NCBI RefSeq assembly: GCF_001425045.1
Contig: NZ_LMDJ01000032.1
Span: 187,126-251,125, forward strand
Length of the DNA: 64,000 nucleotides
DNA from: Massilia sp. Root351
GTDB taxonomy: Bacteria > Pseudomonadota > Gammaproteobacteria > Burkholderiales > Burkholderiaceae_D
Direction: 5' to 3'
In this document: in pieces, positions 33,726-43,327 of the stretch
How positions within the stretch are numbered: position 1 is the first letter of the stretch
Layout: every line of letters starts with the position of its first letter
The notes under the pieces: model-generated
The model's input: the letters and a program-made list of their open reading frames with translations, nothing else
Told to the model about the DNA's origin: nothing
Databases searched by the model: none
Position numbers and translations under genes: made by a program

Positions 33726-34844
33726 ATGAAAAACACTACCCGACTCCTCGCCGCCGCCGTTGCCGCGCTGGCCCTGCTGGCCGGCGCCGCGCCGGCCGCC
33801 CGCGCCGAGCGCCTCAAGGACCTGGCCAGCGTGGCCGGCGTGCGCCAGAATCAGCTGATGGGCTATGGCCTGGTGATCGGCCTGGACGGCACAGGCGACC
33901 AGACCACCCAGACCCCGTTTACGGTGCAGACCGTGATGTCCATGCTGCAGCAGATGGGCATCACCCTGCCGGCCGCCAACACCTTGCAGCTGAAGAACGT
34001 GGCGGCCGTGATGGTGACCACCTCGCTGCCGGCGTTCGCCCAGCCGGGCCAGCTGATGGACGTGACCGTGTCCTCCATGGGCAACGCGAAAAGCCTGCGC
34101 GGCGGCACCCTGCTGATGACGCCCCTGAAGGGCGCCGACGGCCAGGTGTACGGCATGGCGCAGGGCAACGTGCTGGTGGGCGGCGTCGGCGCGCAGTCGG
34201 GCGGCACCTCGGTGGTGGTCAACCATTTGAGCGTGGGCCGCATTTCCGGCGGCGCCACCGTCGAGCGCGCCGTGCCGAACTCGCTGGGCGAGGGCAACCA
34301 GATCCGGCTGGAACTGCACAGCGCCGATTTTTCCACCGCCAGCCGGGTGGTGGACGCCATCAACGACAAGTTCGGCGCCGGCATCGCCTATGCGCTGGAC
34401 GGCCGCGTGATTCGGGTGCAGTCGCCCTCCAGCAGCGACCAGCGCGTGGCCTTCATCGGCACGCTGGAAAACCTGCAGGTGAACCCGGCCCAGATGGCCG
34501 CCAAGGTCATCATGAACGCGCGCACCGGCTCGGTAGTGATGAACCAGGCGGTGTCGCTCGAGACGTGCGCCATTTCGCACGGCAACCTGACGGTGTCGGT
34601 GTCCACCGACCCGCAGGTCAGCCAGCCCGGGCCGCTGTCCGGCGGCCAGACCGTGGTTACCCAGACGGCCAATATCGACATCAAGAAGGATGCCGGCAAG
34701 GTCATGATGGTCAAAGGCGGCGCCCAGCTGGCCGACGTGGTCAAGGCGCTCAACGCCATCGGCGCCTCGCCGCAGGACTTGCTGGCCATCCTGCAAGCGA
34801 TGAAGGCCGCCGGCTCGCTGCGCGCCGAACTCGAGATCATTTGA
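33726..34844 (+). CDS. flgI: Periplasmic P-ring protein FlgI
   Basis: 372 residues with a signal peptide (about 1-27) and the conserved opening RLKDLASVAGVRQNQLMGYGLVIGLDGTGDQTTQTPFT. Middle and C-terminal parts match FlgI throughout. It forms the P ring in the peptidoglycan with FlgA's help. Its ATG is 2 bases after the flgH stop. Confidence 0.96.
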   Translation: MKNTTRLLAAAVAALALLAGAAPAARAERLKDLASVAGVRQNQLMGYGLVIGLDGTGDQTTQTPFTVQTVMSMLQQMGITLPAANTLQLKNVAAVMVTTSLPAFAQPGQLMDVTVSSMGNAKSLRGGTLLMTPLKGADGQVYGMAQGNVLVGGVGAQSGGTSVVVNHLSVGRISGGATVERAVPNSLGEGNQIRLELHSADFSTASRVVDAINDKFGAGIAYALDGRVIRVQSPSSSDQRVAFIGTLENLQVNPAQMAAKVIMNARTGSVVMNQAVSLETCAISHGNLTVSVSTDPQVSQPGPLSGGQTVVTQTANIDIKKDAGKVMMVKGGAQLADVVKALNAIGASPQDLLAILQAMKAAGSLRAELEII

Positions 34845-34854
34845 GGACGCCGCC

Positions 34855-35844
34855 ATGATACGCCAGAGCCCCACGCTGCCCGCGAACGACCTGAACAACA
34901 CGCTGGCGGCCGACGTCAAGAGCGCCGCCGCGCTGCGGCGCGACGCCGGCAGCGGTTCCAGGGACGCGCTGAAGGGCGCCGCGACCCAGTTCGAGGCCAT
35001 GTTTATCAACATGATGATGAAGAGCATGCGCGACGCGTCGCCGGGCGAGGGCATGCTGGACAATCAGCAGAGCAAGATGTTCACCTCCATGCTGGACCAG
35101 CAGACCAGCCAGAACCTGGCCAAAAAGGGCATCGGCCTGTCCGACGTGCTGGTGCGGCAGCTGTCGCAACAGAACGAGCAGGCGCTGGCGCTAGGCGCCG
35201 AGCCGGCCGCGTCGGACGCGTCCGACATTCCCAACGCCGGCAACCTGGCCAGCGCGGCGGCGGCGGCCAGGCTGCAGCGCGCCATCGAGGCGGCCGGCGG
35301 CACGGCGGCGGCCAACCGGGCCGCCAGCCAGGCCGACGTGCCGGGCGGCAGCGCCGCCGCCATGGACAGCGGCAAGGGTTCGCAGGCGGCCCATGTGCGC
35401 GCCTTCCAGTCCAAGCTGGGCAGCCACGCGGACGAGGCCAGCAAGGCCACCGGCATTCCGGCCAAGTTCATGCTGGGCCAGGCGGCGCTGGAGAGCGGCT
35501 GGGGCAAGCGCGAGATCAAGGGCCGCGACGGCAGCAACAGCAACAACCTGTTCGGCATCAAGGCCGGGCCGGGCTGGAAAGGCAAAACGGTCGAGGCCGT
35601 CACCACCGAGTACGTCAACGGCAAGCCGCAGCAGCGCGTCGAACGCTTCCGCGCCTACGACAGCTATGCCGACAGCTTCAAGGATTACGCGAAGTTGCTG
35701 ACCAATAACCCCCGTTATGAAAAAGTGCTGGCCAGCGCCGGCGACGCCAGCAAGTTCGCGCACGGTCTGCAGAAGGCCGGCTATGCCACCGACCCGCAAT
35801 ACGCCAGCAAGCTGACCCGGATTATCAAGCAATCCCTTGCTTAA
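34855..35844 (+). CDS. flgJ: Rod cap and peptidoglycan hydrolase FlgJ
   Basis: 329 residues with two domains. The N-terminal rod-binding part (about 30-110; ATQFEAMFINMMMKSMRDA) caps the rod; the C-terminal part (about 180-329) is a glucosaminidase with the catalytic Glu in ALESGWGKREI and NNLFGIKAG. An Ala-rich linker joins them. It opens the cell wall for the rod. GAGGA is 9 bases before the ATG. Confidence 0.95.
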   Translation: MIRQSPTLPANDLNNTLAADVKSAAALRRDAGSGSRDALKGAATQFEAMFINMMMKSMRDASPGEGMLDNQQSKMFTSMLDQQTSQNLAKKGIGLSDVLVRQLSQQNEQALALGAEPAASDASDIPNAGNLASAAAAARLQRAIEAAGGTAAANRAASQADVPGGSAAAMDSGKGSQAAHVRAFQSKLGSHADEASKATGIPAKFMLGQAALESGWGKREIKGRDGSNSNNLFGIKAGPGWKGKTVEAVTTEYVNGKPQQRVERFRAYDSYADSFKDYAKLLTNNPRYEKVLASAGDASKFAHGLQKAGYATDPQYASKLTRIIKQSLA

Positions 35845-35901
35845 TGAATACGCAAGGAATGCTAAAGAACAACAAATGGCGCACTGTTGCCGGGGCGTAT
35901 T

Positions 35902-35928
35902 TCAAGTTTTGGCGGCCGCTGCCGTAGA
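35902..35928 (+). promoter_or_regulatory. Sigma-28 promoter of flgKL
   Basis: The -35 is TCAAGTTT (35902-35909) and the -10 is GCCGTAGA (35921-35928), with an 11-base spacer. Twelve to thirteen of 16 positions fit the FliA consensus. Transcription would start near 35935, 20 bases before flgK, so flgK and flgL are late genes here. Confidence 0.8.
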
Positions 35929-35955
35929 CTAACCATATAACGAAAGTATTTCACC

Positions 35956-37911
35956 ATGAGTCTTCTCAGCATCGGCAAAAGCGGTTTATTGGCAGCGCAG
36001 GTCGGTTTGTCCACGACCGGGCACAATATCGCCAATGCCAACGTGCCCGGCTACAGCCGCCAGACCGTGGTCCAGTCCAACACCCAGCCCCAGGGCAGCG
36101 GCGGCTATTTCATCGGCACCGGCACCGAGGTCACCCAGATCAAGCGCCAGTACGACGATTTCCTGACCAAGCAGTTGCTGGGCGCGGAAACCAAGGCGGC
36201 CAGCCTGAACGGCTTTTACGCCCAGATCAGCCAGATCGACAACTTGCTGGCCGACAGCACCTCCGGCCTGTCGCCGGCGCTGCAGGACTTCTTCAAGGGG
36301 GTGCAGGACGCCACCGCCAACGCCGCCACCGACGCCTCGCGCAGCGCCATGCTGTCGACCGCCAACACGCTGGCGGCGCGCTTCCAGGGCTTGAATGACC
36401 GCCTCAACGAGATCAGCGCCGGCGTCAACAGCCAGATCACGGCCACCGTCACGCAGATCAATTCCTATGCCGAGCAGATCGGCAAGCTGAACAACGACAT
36501 CGCCGGCCTGACGGTGGACCCGTCCAAGGCGCCCAACGACCTGCTGGACCAGCGCGACCAGCTGATCAGCGAACTGAACAAGCTGGTCAAGGTCAACGTG
36601 GTCAAGGGCGATTCCAACACGCTGACCGTGTCGATCGGCACCGGCCAGCCGCTGGTGATCGGCAACCGCAACTTCGAACTGGCCACCACCACCTCGCTGA
36701 CCGACGTCAGCCGCGTGACGGTTGGCTACAGCACCGGCAACCAGATTTCCCCGCTGCCGGAAGGCGCGCTGAGCGGCGGCCAGCTGGGCGGGCTGCTGGA
36801 ATTCCGCAGCGGCGCGCTGGACCGCGCGCAGAACGAACTGGGCCAGGTGGCCGCCGGGCTGGCCGCCAGCTTCAATGCGCAGCACAAGCTGGGCCAGGAC
36901 CGCAATGGCGACCTGGGCGGCAATTTCTTTGCCGACATCAACGCCTACATCGGCGTCGACAGCCGCAACTCCGAGCTCAGCACGGCGGTGGTAAGCGGCG
37001 TGGTCAAGGACGCCAGCGCGCTGACCTCGAGCGACTACGACCTCAACTATGACGGCACCAACTACGTGCTGACGCGCGCCTCGGACGGCCAGGCCACGAT
37101 CCTGACTTTCCCGCAGACCACCGGTCCGCAAATGGTGGACGGCGTGGAGTATACGCTGACCGGCACGCCCGAGACGGGCGACCACTTCCAGGTGCGCCCG
37201 ACCTTCCAGGCCGCGTCCGACTTCAAGGTGGCGCTGACCGACGTCGGCAAGATCGCGCTGGCCGCGCCCATCGTCACCAACGCGCCGCTGGCCAACACCG
37301 GCAACGGCAAGATCACGCCCGGCACGGTCGACGCCAACTACCTGACGCCCGGCAATCCGCTGACCGCGCCGGTGACGCTGACCTACGATTCGGCGACCGG
37401 CGAGCTGAGCGGTTTCCCGGCCACGCAGGACGTGGTGGTGACGGCCAACGGCGTGAGCACCACCTATCCGGCCGGCACCAACGTGCCCTACACCGACGGC
37501 GCCAGCATCAGTTTCGGCGGCATCAACATCGCCATCAGCGGCGCGCCGGGCAACGGCGACACTTTCTCGGTGGCGCCCAATACCGGCGGCACGCGCGACA
37601 ACCGCAACGGCGCGCTGCTGGGCGACCTGCAGGCCAAGAACATCCTGAACGGGGGCAAGACCACGTTCCAGAGCGCCTACGCGTCCATGGTCAACTTCGT
37701 CGGCAACAAGACCAGCGAAACGATGATAGGCGCCAGCGCGGCGGAGGCGGCGGTCAAGCAAGCCTCGAACGCGCAGCAAGCCGTTTCCGGCGTCAACCTG
37801 GACGAGGAAGCGGCCAACCTGCTGCGCTACCAGCAGGCTTACCAGGCGTCCGGCAAGGTGATGCAGATCGCCAGCACGCTGTTTGACACGCTGCTGGGCC
37901 TGGGCCGCTAA
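35956..37911 (+). CDS. flgK: Hook-filament junction protein FlgK (HAP1)
   Basis: 651 residues. The start SLLSIGKSGLLAAQVGLSTTGHNIANANVPGYSRQ and the end GVNLDEEAANLLRYQQAYQASGKVMQIASTLFDTLL are the conserved D0/D1 helices; the middle (about 280-560) is variable and beta-rich. FlgK joins hook and filament and is escorted by FlgN. It has its own sigma-28 promoter. Confidence 0.96.
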   Translation: MSLLSIGKSGLLAAQVGLSTTGHNIANANVPGYSRQTVVQSNTQPQGSGGYFIGTGTEVTQIKRQYDDFLTKQLLGAETKAASLNGFYAQISQIDNLLADSTSGLSPALQDFFKGVQDATANAATDASRSAMLSTANTLAARFQGLNDRLNEISAGVNSQITATVTQINSYAEQIGKLNNDIAGLTVDPSKAPNDLLDQRDQLISELNKLVKVNVVKGDSNTLTVSIGTGQPLVIGNRNFELATTTSLTDVSRVTVGYSTGNQISPLPEGALSGGQLGGLLEFRSGALDRAQNELGQVAAGLAASFNAQHKLGQDRNGDLGGNFFADINAYIGVDSRNSELSTAVVSGVVKDASALTSSDYDLNYDGTNYVLTRASDGQATILTFPQTTGPQMVDGVEYTLTGTPETGDHFQVRPTFQAASDFKVALTDVGKIALAAPIVTNAPLANTGNGKITPGTVDANYLTPGNPLTAPVTLTYDSATGELSGFPATQDVVVTANGVSTTYPAGTNVPYTDGASISFGGINIAISGAPGNGDTFSVAPNTGGTRDNRNGALLGDLQAKNILNGGKTTFQSAYASMVNFVGNKTSETMIGASAAEAAVKQASNAQQAVSGVNLDEEAANLLRYQQAYQASGKVMQIASTLFDTLLGLGR

Positions 37912-37934
37912 AGACATCGCAAGGAAATGCAATC

Positions 37935-39194
37935 ATGAGCATGCGCATCAGTTCCAAGACCATCTTCGACAACGGCGTGGGCCAGCTGGGCACGCTGCAG
38001 TCGGCCATCGCCAAGACCCAGCAGCAGCTGGCCACCGGGCGCCGCGTGCTGACCCCGGCCGACGACCCGATCGCCTCGGCGCGCGCGCTGGAAGTGACGC
38101 AGTCGCAATCGATCAACACCCAGCTGGCCACCAACCGCGCCAACGCGCGCGCTTCGCTGTCGCAGGAGGAAGTGGCGCTGACCTCGGTCACTTCGCTGTA
38201 CCAGGACATCAAGGAGCTGGCCGTCAAGGCCGGCGCCGGTTCGCTGACCAACAAGGACCGCGAATCGCTGGCGGTGGAGCTGGAAGGGCGCTTGCAGGAC
38301 TTGCTGGGCATGGCCAACACGGCGGACGGCTCGGGCGGCTACATCTTCTCCGGTTTCAAGGACAGCATTCCGTTCACGCTGAACGGCACCGGCGCCACCT
38401 ACCAGGGCGACCAGGGCGAGCGCACCTTGCAGATCGGTTCGTCGCGCAAGGTCAGCATCAGCGATTCGGGCAGCGCCATCTTCGAGAACAACGTCACCGG
38501 CAACAGCAAGTTCCAGACCGGCGTCGATCCCGCCAATTACGACCGTGGCGGCACCGGCATCATTTCCCCGGGCGCGGTAACGGACCCCAGCGCGCTCACC
38601 GGCCACCAGTACGCCATCAACTTCACGGTGGTGCCCGCCACGCCGGGCGTGCCCAAGGTGACCACCTACACGGTGATGGACTTGACGCTGGGCGTGCCGG
38701 TGCCGCCGGCGCCGGACCCGGCCGACCCGATTCCCTACACCAGCGGCAAGAGCATCAACTTCGACGGCCTGCAGTTCGAGATCAAGGGCGACCCGGCCGA
38801 CCTGGACAGCTTCACGGTCGACCCGAGCGACAAGAAGTCCGTGTTCGAGACCATGCAGGACATGCTGAAGGCGCTGCGCGTGAACGGCGAGGGCGCGGCG
38901 GGCCAGGCGCGGCTGACCAATGCGCTGAACCAGGCCAACTCGAACATCGACAATGCGACGGACAACCTGCTGGCGGTGCGCGCCTCGGTGGGCGCGCGCA
39001 TGAAGGAGCTGGACTACCTGGACAGCTCGGGCGAGGACTTGAACATCCAGTACGCCACCACCCTGTCCAACCTGATGGAAGTGGACACCATCCAGGCCAT
39101 TTCCCTGTTCACCCAGCAGCAGATCAACCTGGAAGCGGCGCAGAAGTCCTACAAGACGCTGACGGGCTTGTCGCTGTTTAACTTCATCAGCTAA
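37935..39194 (+). CDS. flgL: Hook-filament junction protein FlgL (HAP3)
   Basis: 419 residues with flagellin-like ends: MRISSKTIFDNGVGQLGTLQSAIAKTQQQLATGRRVLTPADDP and a C-terminal LEAAQKSYKTLTGLSLFNFI. FlgL sits between FlgK and the filament. AAGGAA is upstream of the ATG. The stop TAA (39192-39194) touches the fliR stop on the other strand with no gap. Confidence 0.95.
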   Translation: MSMRISSKTIFDNGVGQLGTLQSAIAKTQQQLATGRRVLTPADDPIASARALEVTQSQSINTQLATNRANARASLSQEEVALTSVTSLYQDIKELAVKAGAGSLTNKDRESLAVELEGRLQDLLGMANTADGSGGYIFSGFKDSIPFTLNGTGATYQGDQGERTLQIGSSRKVSISDSGSAIFENNVTGNSKFQTGVDPANYDRGGTGIISPGAVTDPSALTGHQYAINFTVVPATPGVPKVTTYTVMDLTLGVPVPPAPDPADPIPYTSGKSINFDGLQFEIKGDPADLDSFTVDPSDKKSVFETMQDMLKALRVNGEGAAGQARLTNALNQANSNIDNATDNLLAVRASVGARMKELDYLDSSGEDLNIQYATTLSNLMEVDTIQAISLFTQQQINLEAAQKSYKTLTGLSLFNFIS

Positions 39195-40055
39195 TCAACC
39201 CGGCAGCGAATTGACAGCCGGCCCCGGCGCTTGTTTTAACGGCGCCGGCGGCGCCGGCGGCCGCGGCTCGCGGTCGGCCCAGTTGCGTGGAAACTGCCGC
39301 GCGCTCTCTATGCCCTGGTTGAACAGCTTCTGCAGCGGCGTGGCCATATAGGGCAGGACCATGGCCAGCACCAGGAAGCCGATGCCCAGCGTGATCGGGA
39401 AGCCGATGCCGAACAGGTTCAGCTGCGGCGCCGCCCTGGTCAGGATGCCCAAGGCCACGTTGATGATCAGCAGCGCCGCCACGATGGGCAATGCCAGCTG
39501 CATGCCGGCGCTGAACACCCGTCCGCCCCAGTCCGCCACGTGCTTGAAGCCGCTGCCGGCAATCGGAATGCCGGACACCGGCAGCGTCTGGAAGCTTTCG
39601 GCCAGCGCCGACAGCAGCACCAGGTGGCCGTTCACCGACAGGAAGGCCAGCGTGGCCAGCAGCGCCAGGAACTGGCTGATGGCCGACGAGCGGCCCTGGG
39701 TGTTGGGGTCGAAGAAGGTGGCGAAGCCCAGGCCCATGGTCAGGCTGCTGATTTCGCCGGCCATCTCGACAGCGGCGAACACGATGCGCAGGGTAAAGCC
39801 CATGGCCACCCCGATCAGCAATTCCTGCGCCAGGATCAGCAGGCCGGCGTAGGACATGGGGTCGGCGGCGGGCACGGCCGGCACGGTGGGCGCGATCACC
39901 ATGGCCAGCAGCACGCCCAGCGCCAGCTTGACGCTGCGCGGCGTGCTGCGGTTGCCGAAGATGGGCGCGGCGGCAATCAGGCCGAGGATGCGGGTGAGCG
40001 GCCACAGCAGGGAAGCGATCCATGTGTTGATCTCGACGGTGGACAGCGTGATCAC
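39195..40055 (-). CDS. fliR: Flagellar export gate protein FliR
   Basis: 286 residues with about six membrane segments (for example LALGVLLAMVIAPTVP and FPITLGIGFLVLAMVLPYM). The C-terminal 30 residues are polar and Pro-rich. FliR is part of the FliPQR channel core. It is the last gene of the fliF-R operon and ends directly at the flgL stop. Confidence 0.95.
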   Translation of the reverse strand: MITLSTVEINTWIASLLWPLTRILGLIAAAPIFGNRSTPRSVKLALGVLLAMVIAPTVPAVPAADPMSYAGLLILAQELLIGVAMGFTLRIVFAAVEMAGEISSLTMGLGFATFFDPNTQGRSSAISQFLALLATLAFLSVNGHLVLLSALAESFQTLPVSGIPIAGSGFKHVADWGGRVFSAGMQLALPIVAALLIINVALGILTRAAPQLNLFGIGFPITLGIGFLVLAMVLPYMATPLQKLFNQGIESARQFPRNWADREPRPPAPPAPLKQAPGPAVNSLPG

Positions 40056-40068
40056 GGGTGCGCCGCCA

Positions 40069-40338
40069 TCAGTTGACCAGGCCGGGAATGCCTGTGAAGA
40101 CGTTGCGCATATAGTCCAGCATGACCGACAGCATCCACGGCCCGGCCACCACCAGCGCCACGAACACGCCCACCAGTTTGGGGATGAAGGACAGCGTGGC
40201 TTCGTTGATCTGGGTGGCGGCCTGGAAGATGGACACCACCAGGCCGATCACCAGCGCCACCAGCAGCATGGGGGCGGCCACCATCAGCGTCACCTCCATG
40301 GCGATGCGGCCCATCGTCATGACGCTTTCGGGTGTCAT
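40069..40338 (-). CDS. fliQ: Flagellar export gate protein FliQ
   Basis: 89 residues, the standard size, with two membrane hairpin segments (about 17-40 and 54-76; VMTMGRIAMEVTLMVAAPML, FVALVVAGPWMLSVML). It belongs to the FliPQR channel. AAGGAG lies before the ATG, and it sits 13 bases after fliP. Confidence 0.95.
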   Translation of the reverse strand: MTPESVMTMGRIAMEVTLMVAAPMLLVALVIGLVVSIFQAATQINEATLSFIPKLVGVFVALVVAGPWMLSVMLDYMRNVFTGIPGLVN

Positions 40339-40351
40339 GGGCGCTCCTTCA

Positions 40352-41116
40352 CTAGTAGAAACTCTGGGCCAGCGAGCCGATCAGCAGCTGCCAGCCGTCC
40401 ACCAGCACGAACAGCATCAGCTTGAAGGGCAGCGAAATGACGGCCGGCGACATCATCATCATACCCATCGACATCAGCACCGAGGCCACCACCATGTCGA
40501 TGATGAGGAAGGGGATGAAGATGGCGAAGCCGATCTGGAACGCGGTCTTCAGTTCGCTGGTCACGAAGGCAGGAATCAGCACGCGCAGCGGGACGTCCTC
40601 CGGCCCCTGCAGCGCGGGCGTGCGCGACAGCTTGACGAACAGCGCCAGGTCGGCCTGGCGGGTCTGCTTGAGCATGAAGGACTTGAGCGGCGCGGCGCCT
40701 TTTTCCAGCGCCTGCTGCATGGTGATCTTGCTTTCCTGCAGCGGCAGATAGGCTTCGCCGTAAATCTTGTCGAGCACCGGGCCCATCACGAACAGGGTCA
40801 GGAACAGCGCCAGCCCCACCATCACCTGGTTGGGCGGCGCCGACTGGGTGCCCATGGCCTGGCGCAGCAGCGACAGCACGATGATGATGCGGGTGAAGCT
40901 GGTCATCATCAGCAGCGCGGCCGGGATGAAGGTCAGCGCCGTCATCAGGATCAGCGTCTGCAGCGACAGGCCGTAGTTGGTGCCGCCGCCCGGGGCCGGG
41001 GTGGCCGTGAAGGCCGGAACGGTCGGGTCGGCGCCGGCCCATAGCGGCACGGCCGCCAGGCCCGCCGCAAGCAGGCACTTCAGCACAGCGGCGGACTTGC
41101 CTTGCTTATTTGCCAT
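40352..41116 (-). CDS. fliP: Flagellar export gate protein FliP
   Basis: 254 residues: a cleavable signal peptide (about 1-28), then the conserved LQTLILMTALTFIPAALLMMTSFTRIIIVLSLLRQAMGTQ segment, the cytoplasmic/periplasmic domain and two C-terminal membrane helices. FliP builds the export channel. It overlaps fliO by 11 bases. Confidence 0.96.
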   Translation of the reverse strand: MANKQGKSAAVLKCLLAAGLAAVPLWAGADPTVPAFTATPAPGGGTNYGLSLQTLILMTALTFIPAALLMMTSFTRIIIVLSLLRQAMGTQSAPPNQVMVGLALFLTLFVMGPVLDKIYGEAYLPLQESKITMQQALEKGAAPLKSFMLKQTRQADLALFVKLSRTPALQGPEDVPLRVLIPAFVTSELKTAFQIGFAIFIPFLIIDMVVASVLMSMGMMMMSPAVISLPFKLMLFVLVDGWQLLIGSLAQSFY

Positions 41117-41876
41117 TACGTTTTTCTATCGTCTGTTTGAACCATTCGGCGAAGTTGGCGCCGGGCAGGGCGCCTGGCGCCGCGCCGGATGCCGCGTTGC
41201 CTGCAGCCGTGCCGGCATCGAAGCCGTCGGCGCCGTCCGGGCGCGGCAGCGTGGCCAGCGCGTTCATGCGGCCGGGGGAGGCGCCCACGACTATCCATTG
41301 CCCGCCCACTTCCACCACCAGGATGCGCTCGCGCGCGCCGACGCTGAGCGCACCGACCAGCTTGACGTGCGCGCCGCCGGTGATGGTTTTCGGGCCGAAG
41401 CGCTTCAGCAGCCAGGCCAGGCCGATCAGCAGGCCCAGCACCAGGATCAGCGAGAAGATGGTGGTCAGCAGGCTGCCGGTGGCGGTGGGCGCTTGCGCCG
41501 GATCGATGGCGGTGGCCGGGGCCGGCCGGGCGCCGGCCAGCGCGGCCTGCTGCTCGGGCGTGGCGGTCGGCGCGGTAGTGGCTGGGACTGCGGCAGGGGC
41601 GGATGCGGGGGCCGCGGCGCTGTCAGGCGCGGGCGCGGCGGAGCCGGCAGCGGCCGGCGGCGCCACGCCGGCGGTCGCCACGGCGGCGGCGCCCGCAGCC
41701 TGGGCTGCGGCGGCCGGCAAGGCGGCGGGGTCGGGCTGGGCCGCAGGCTTGCTGGCGGAGGAAATCGAACCGGAGGCGGTTTGCGCCGCCAGCGCCGGGG
41801 CGCCGGCGAACATGGCGGCTGCGGCCAGCGCGGCCAGGACCGCCGCTGGCGCGGCAAACGGGAAAGCAGGCTTCAT
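41106..41876 (-). CDS. fliO: Flagellar biogenesis protein FliO, extended
   Basis: 256 residues, longer than the usual 120-150. A signal-peptide-like segment (about 10-32) is followed by an Ala/Pro-rich linker (about 33-120), the single membrane helix (LLTTIFSLILVLGLLIGLAWLL) and the short conserved FliO domain (GALSVGARERILVVEVGGQWIVVGASPG). FliO helps FliP assemble. The start overlaps fliN by 4 bases (ATGA). Confidence 0.9.
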   Translation of the reverse strand: MKPAFPFAAPAAVLAALAAAAMFAGAPALAAQTASGSISSASKPAAQPDPAALPAAAAQAAGAAAVATAGVAPPAAAGSAAPAPDSAAAPASAPAAVPATTAPTATPEQQAALAGARPAPATAIDPAQAPTATGSLLTTIFSLILVLGLLIGLAWLLKRFGPKTITGGAHVKLVGALSVGARERILVVEVGGQWIVVGASPGRMNALATLPRPDGADGFDAGTAAGNAASGAAPGALPGANFAEWFKQTIEKRNGK

Positions 41877-42292
41877 TTATTCAGTTTTCGGATGCGTTCG
41901 GAAGGCGTAATGATATCGGTCAGGCGGATACCGAACTTGTCGTTCACCACCACCACCTCGCCCTGGGCGATCAGGCAGCCGTTCACCAGCACGTCCATCG
42001 GCTCGCCGGCCAGGCCGTCCAGTTCGACCACCGAGCCCTGCGCCAGCTGCAGCAGGTTTTTGATGGCAATCTTGGTACGTCCCAGTTCCACCGTCAGCTG
42101 CACCGGGATATCGAGGATGAAATCGATATCGTTGTGGGTCTCGGTCTTGGACGGCTGCTTGGAAAAGTCCTGGAACACGGCGGCCTGCGCGGCCTGCTGG
42201 TTTTGCAGCGCTTCGGCTTCCGCCTTGGCCTGCTCGGCGATCGCAGCGCCCCAATCATCATCCAAGCTTTGATCGTCTTGATTATCCGACAT
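41873..42292 (-). CDS. fliN: Flagellar motor switch protein FliN
   Basis: 139 residues with a charged, Gln-rich N-terminal helix and a C-terminal SpoA domain (VQLTVELGRTKIAIKNLLQLAQGSVVELDG and CLIAQGEVVVVNDKFGIRLTDI). FliN makes the lower C ring with FliM. Shared start/stop with fliO; 26 bases after fliM. Confidence 0.96.
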   Translation of the reverse strand: MSDNQDDQSLDDDWGAAIAEQAKAEAEALQNQQAAQAAVFQDFSKQPSKTETHNDIDFILDIPVQLTVELGRTKIAIKNLLQLAQGSVVELDGLAGEPMDVLVNGCLIAQGEVVVVNDKFGIRLTDIITPSERIRKLNK

Positions 42293-42317
42293 ATTTCTCT
42301 CCAGTTACTTCGCTGTA

Positions 42318-43298
42318 TTACTTCGTGTTATCGGCGTTCGCCAGCAATTTCTCTACTTTTAACGCGTATTGTCCGTTCAGCACGCCATAGGTGCAGTCCA
42401 GCACGGGCACGCCATCCACGGTCGCCTCGATGCTGGCCGGAATGTTCAGCGGGATGATGTCGCCCACCCGCATGTTCAGGATCTCGTCGAAGGACACCTT
42501 GGCCGTGCCCAGCGACGCCACCAGTTCCACCTCGGCGATCTGGATCTGCTGCGTCATCAGGCGGATCCAGCGCTTGTCCACTTCCAGCGCCTCGCCCTGC
42601 AGCGAGGAGGTCAGCGCGTCGCGGATCGGTTCGATCATCGAGTACGGCATGCAGAAGTGGATCTGGCCCGACACCGAACCGAGCTCCACCGTGAAGGTGG
42701 ACGCCACCACCACCTCGTTCGGCGTGGCGATGTTGGCGAACTGCGTATTCATTTCCGAGCGGATGTACTCGAACTCCACCGGGTACACCGGCTCCCAGGA
42801 CTTGGTGTAGGCCTCGAACACGATATCGAGAATGCGCAAGATGATGCGCTGCTCGGTCTGCGTGAAGTCGCGGCCCTCGACCCGGGTGTGGAAGCGGCCG
42901 TCGCCGCCGAACAGGTTGTCCACCAGCAGGAACACCAGGCCCGGATCGAACACCATCAGCGCGGTGCCGCGCAGCGGCTTCATGTGCACCAGGTTCAAAT
43001 TGGTCGGCACCACCAGGTTGCGGATGAATTCGCTGTACTTGGACACCCGCACCGAGCCCACCGACACTTCGGCGCTGCGGCGCAGGAAATTGAACAGGCC
43101 GACGCGCAGCAGGCGCGCGAAGCGCTCGTTGATGATCTCGAGCGTCGGCATCCGGCCCCGGACGATGCGCTCCTGGGTCGCCAGGTTATAGGTTCTGACT
43201 CCCGCGACTTCTTCCGGCGCCGCGGCGTCGTCCTGGTCGCCATTGACGCCCTTTAAAAGGGCATCAACTTCTTCCTGGGAGAGAAAATTATCAGCCAT
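42318..43298 (-). CDS. fliM: Flagellar motor switch protein FliM
   Basis: 326 residues. The N-terminal FLSQEEVDALLKG is the CheY-P-binding motif; the middle domain and C-terminal SpoA part follow at normal lengths. FliM makes the C ring and receives CheY-P; chemotaxis genes are not in this window. The fliL stop lies 29 bases upstream. Confidence 0.97.
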   Translation of the reverse strand: MADNFLSQEEVDALLKGVNGDQDDAAAPEEVAGVRTYNLATQERIVRGRMPTLEIINERFARLLRVGLFNFLRRSAEVSVGSVRVSKYSEFIRNLVVPTNLNLVHMKPLRGTALMVFDPGLVFLLVDNLFGGDGRFHTRVEGRDFTQTEQRIILRILDIVFEAYTKSWEPVYPVEFEYIRSEMNTQFANIATPNEVVVASTFTVELGSVSGQIHFCMPYSMIEPIRDALTSSLQGEALEVDKRWIRLMTQQIQIAEVELVASLGTAKVSFDEILNMRVGDIIPLNIPASIEATVDGVPVLDCTYGVLNGQYALKVEKLLANADNTK

Positions 43299-43327
43299 GG
43301 CTTTCTACTGGTTGGGCTTTACTAGGG

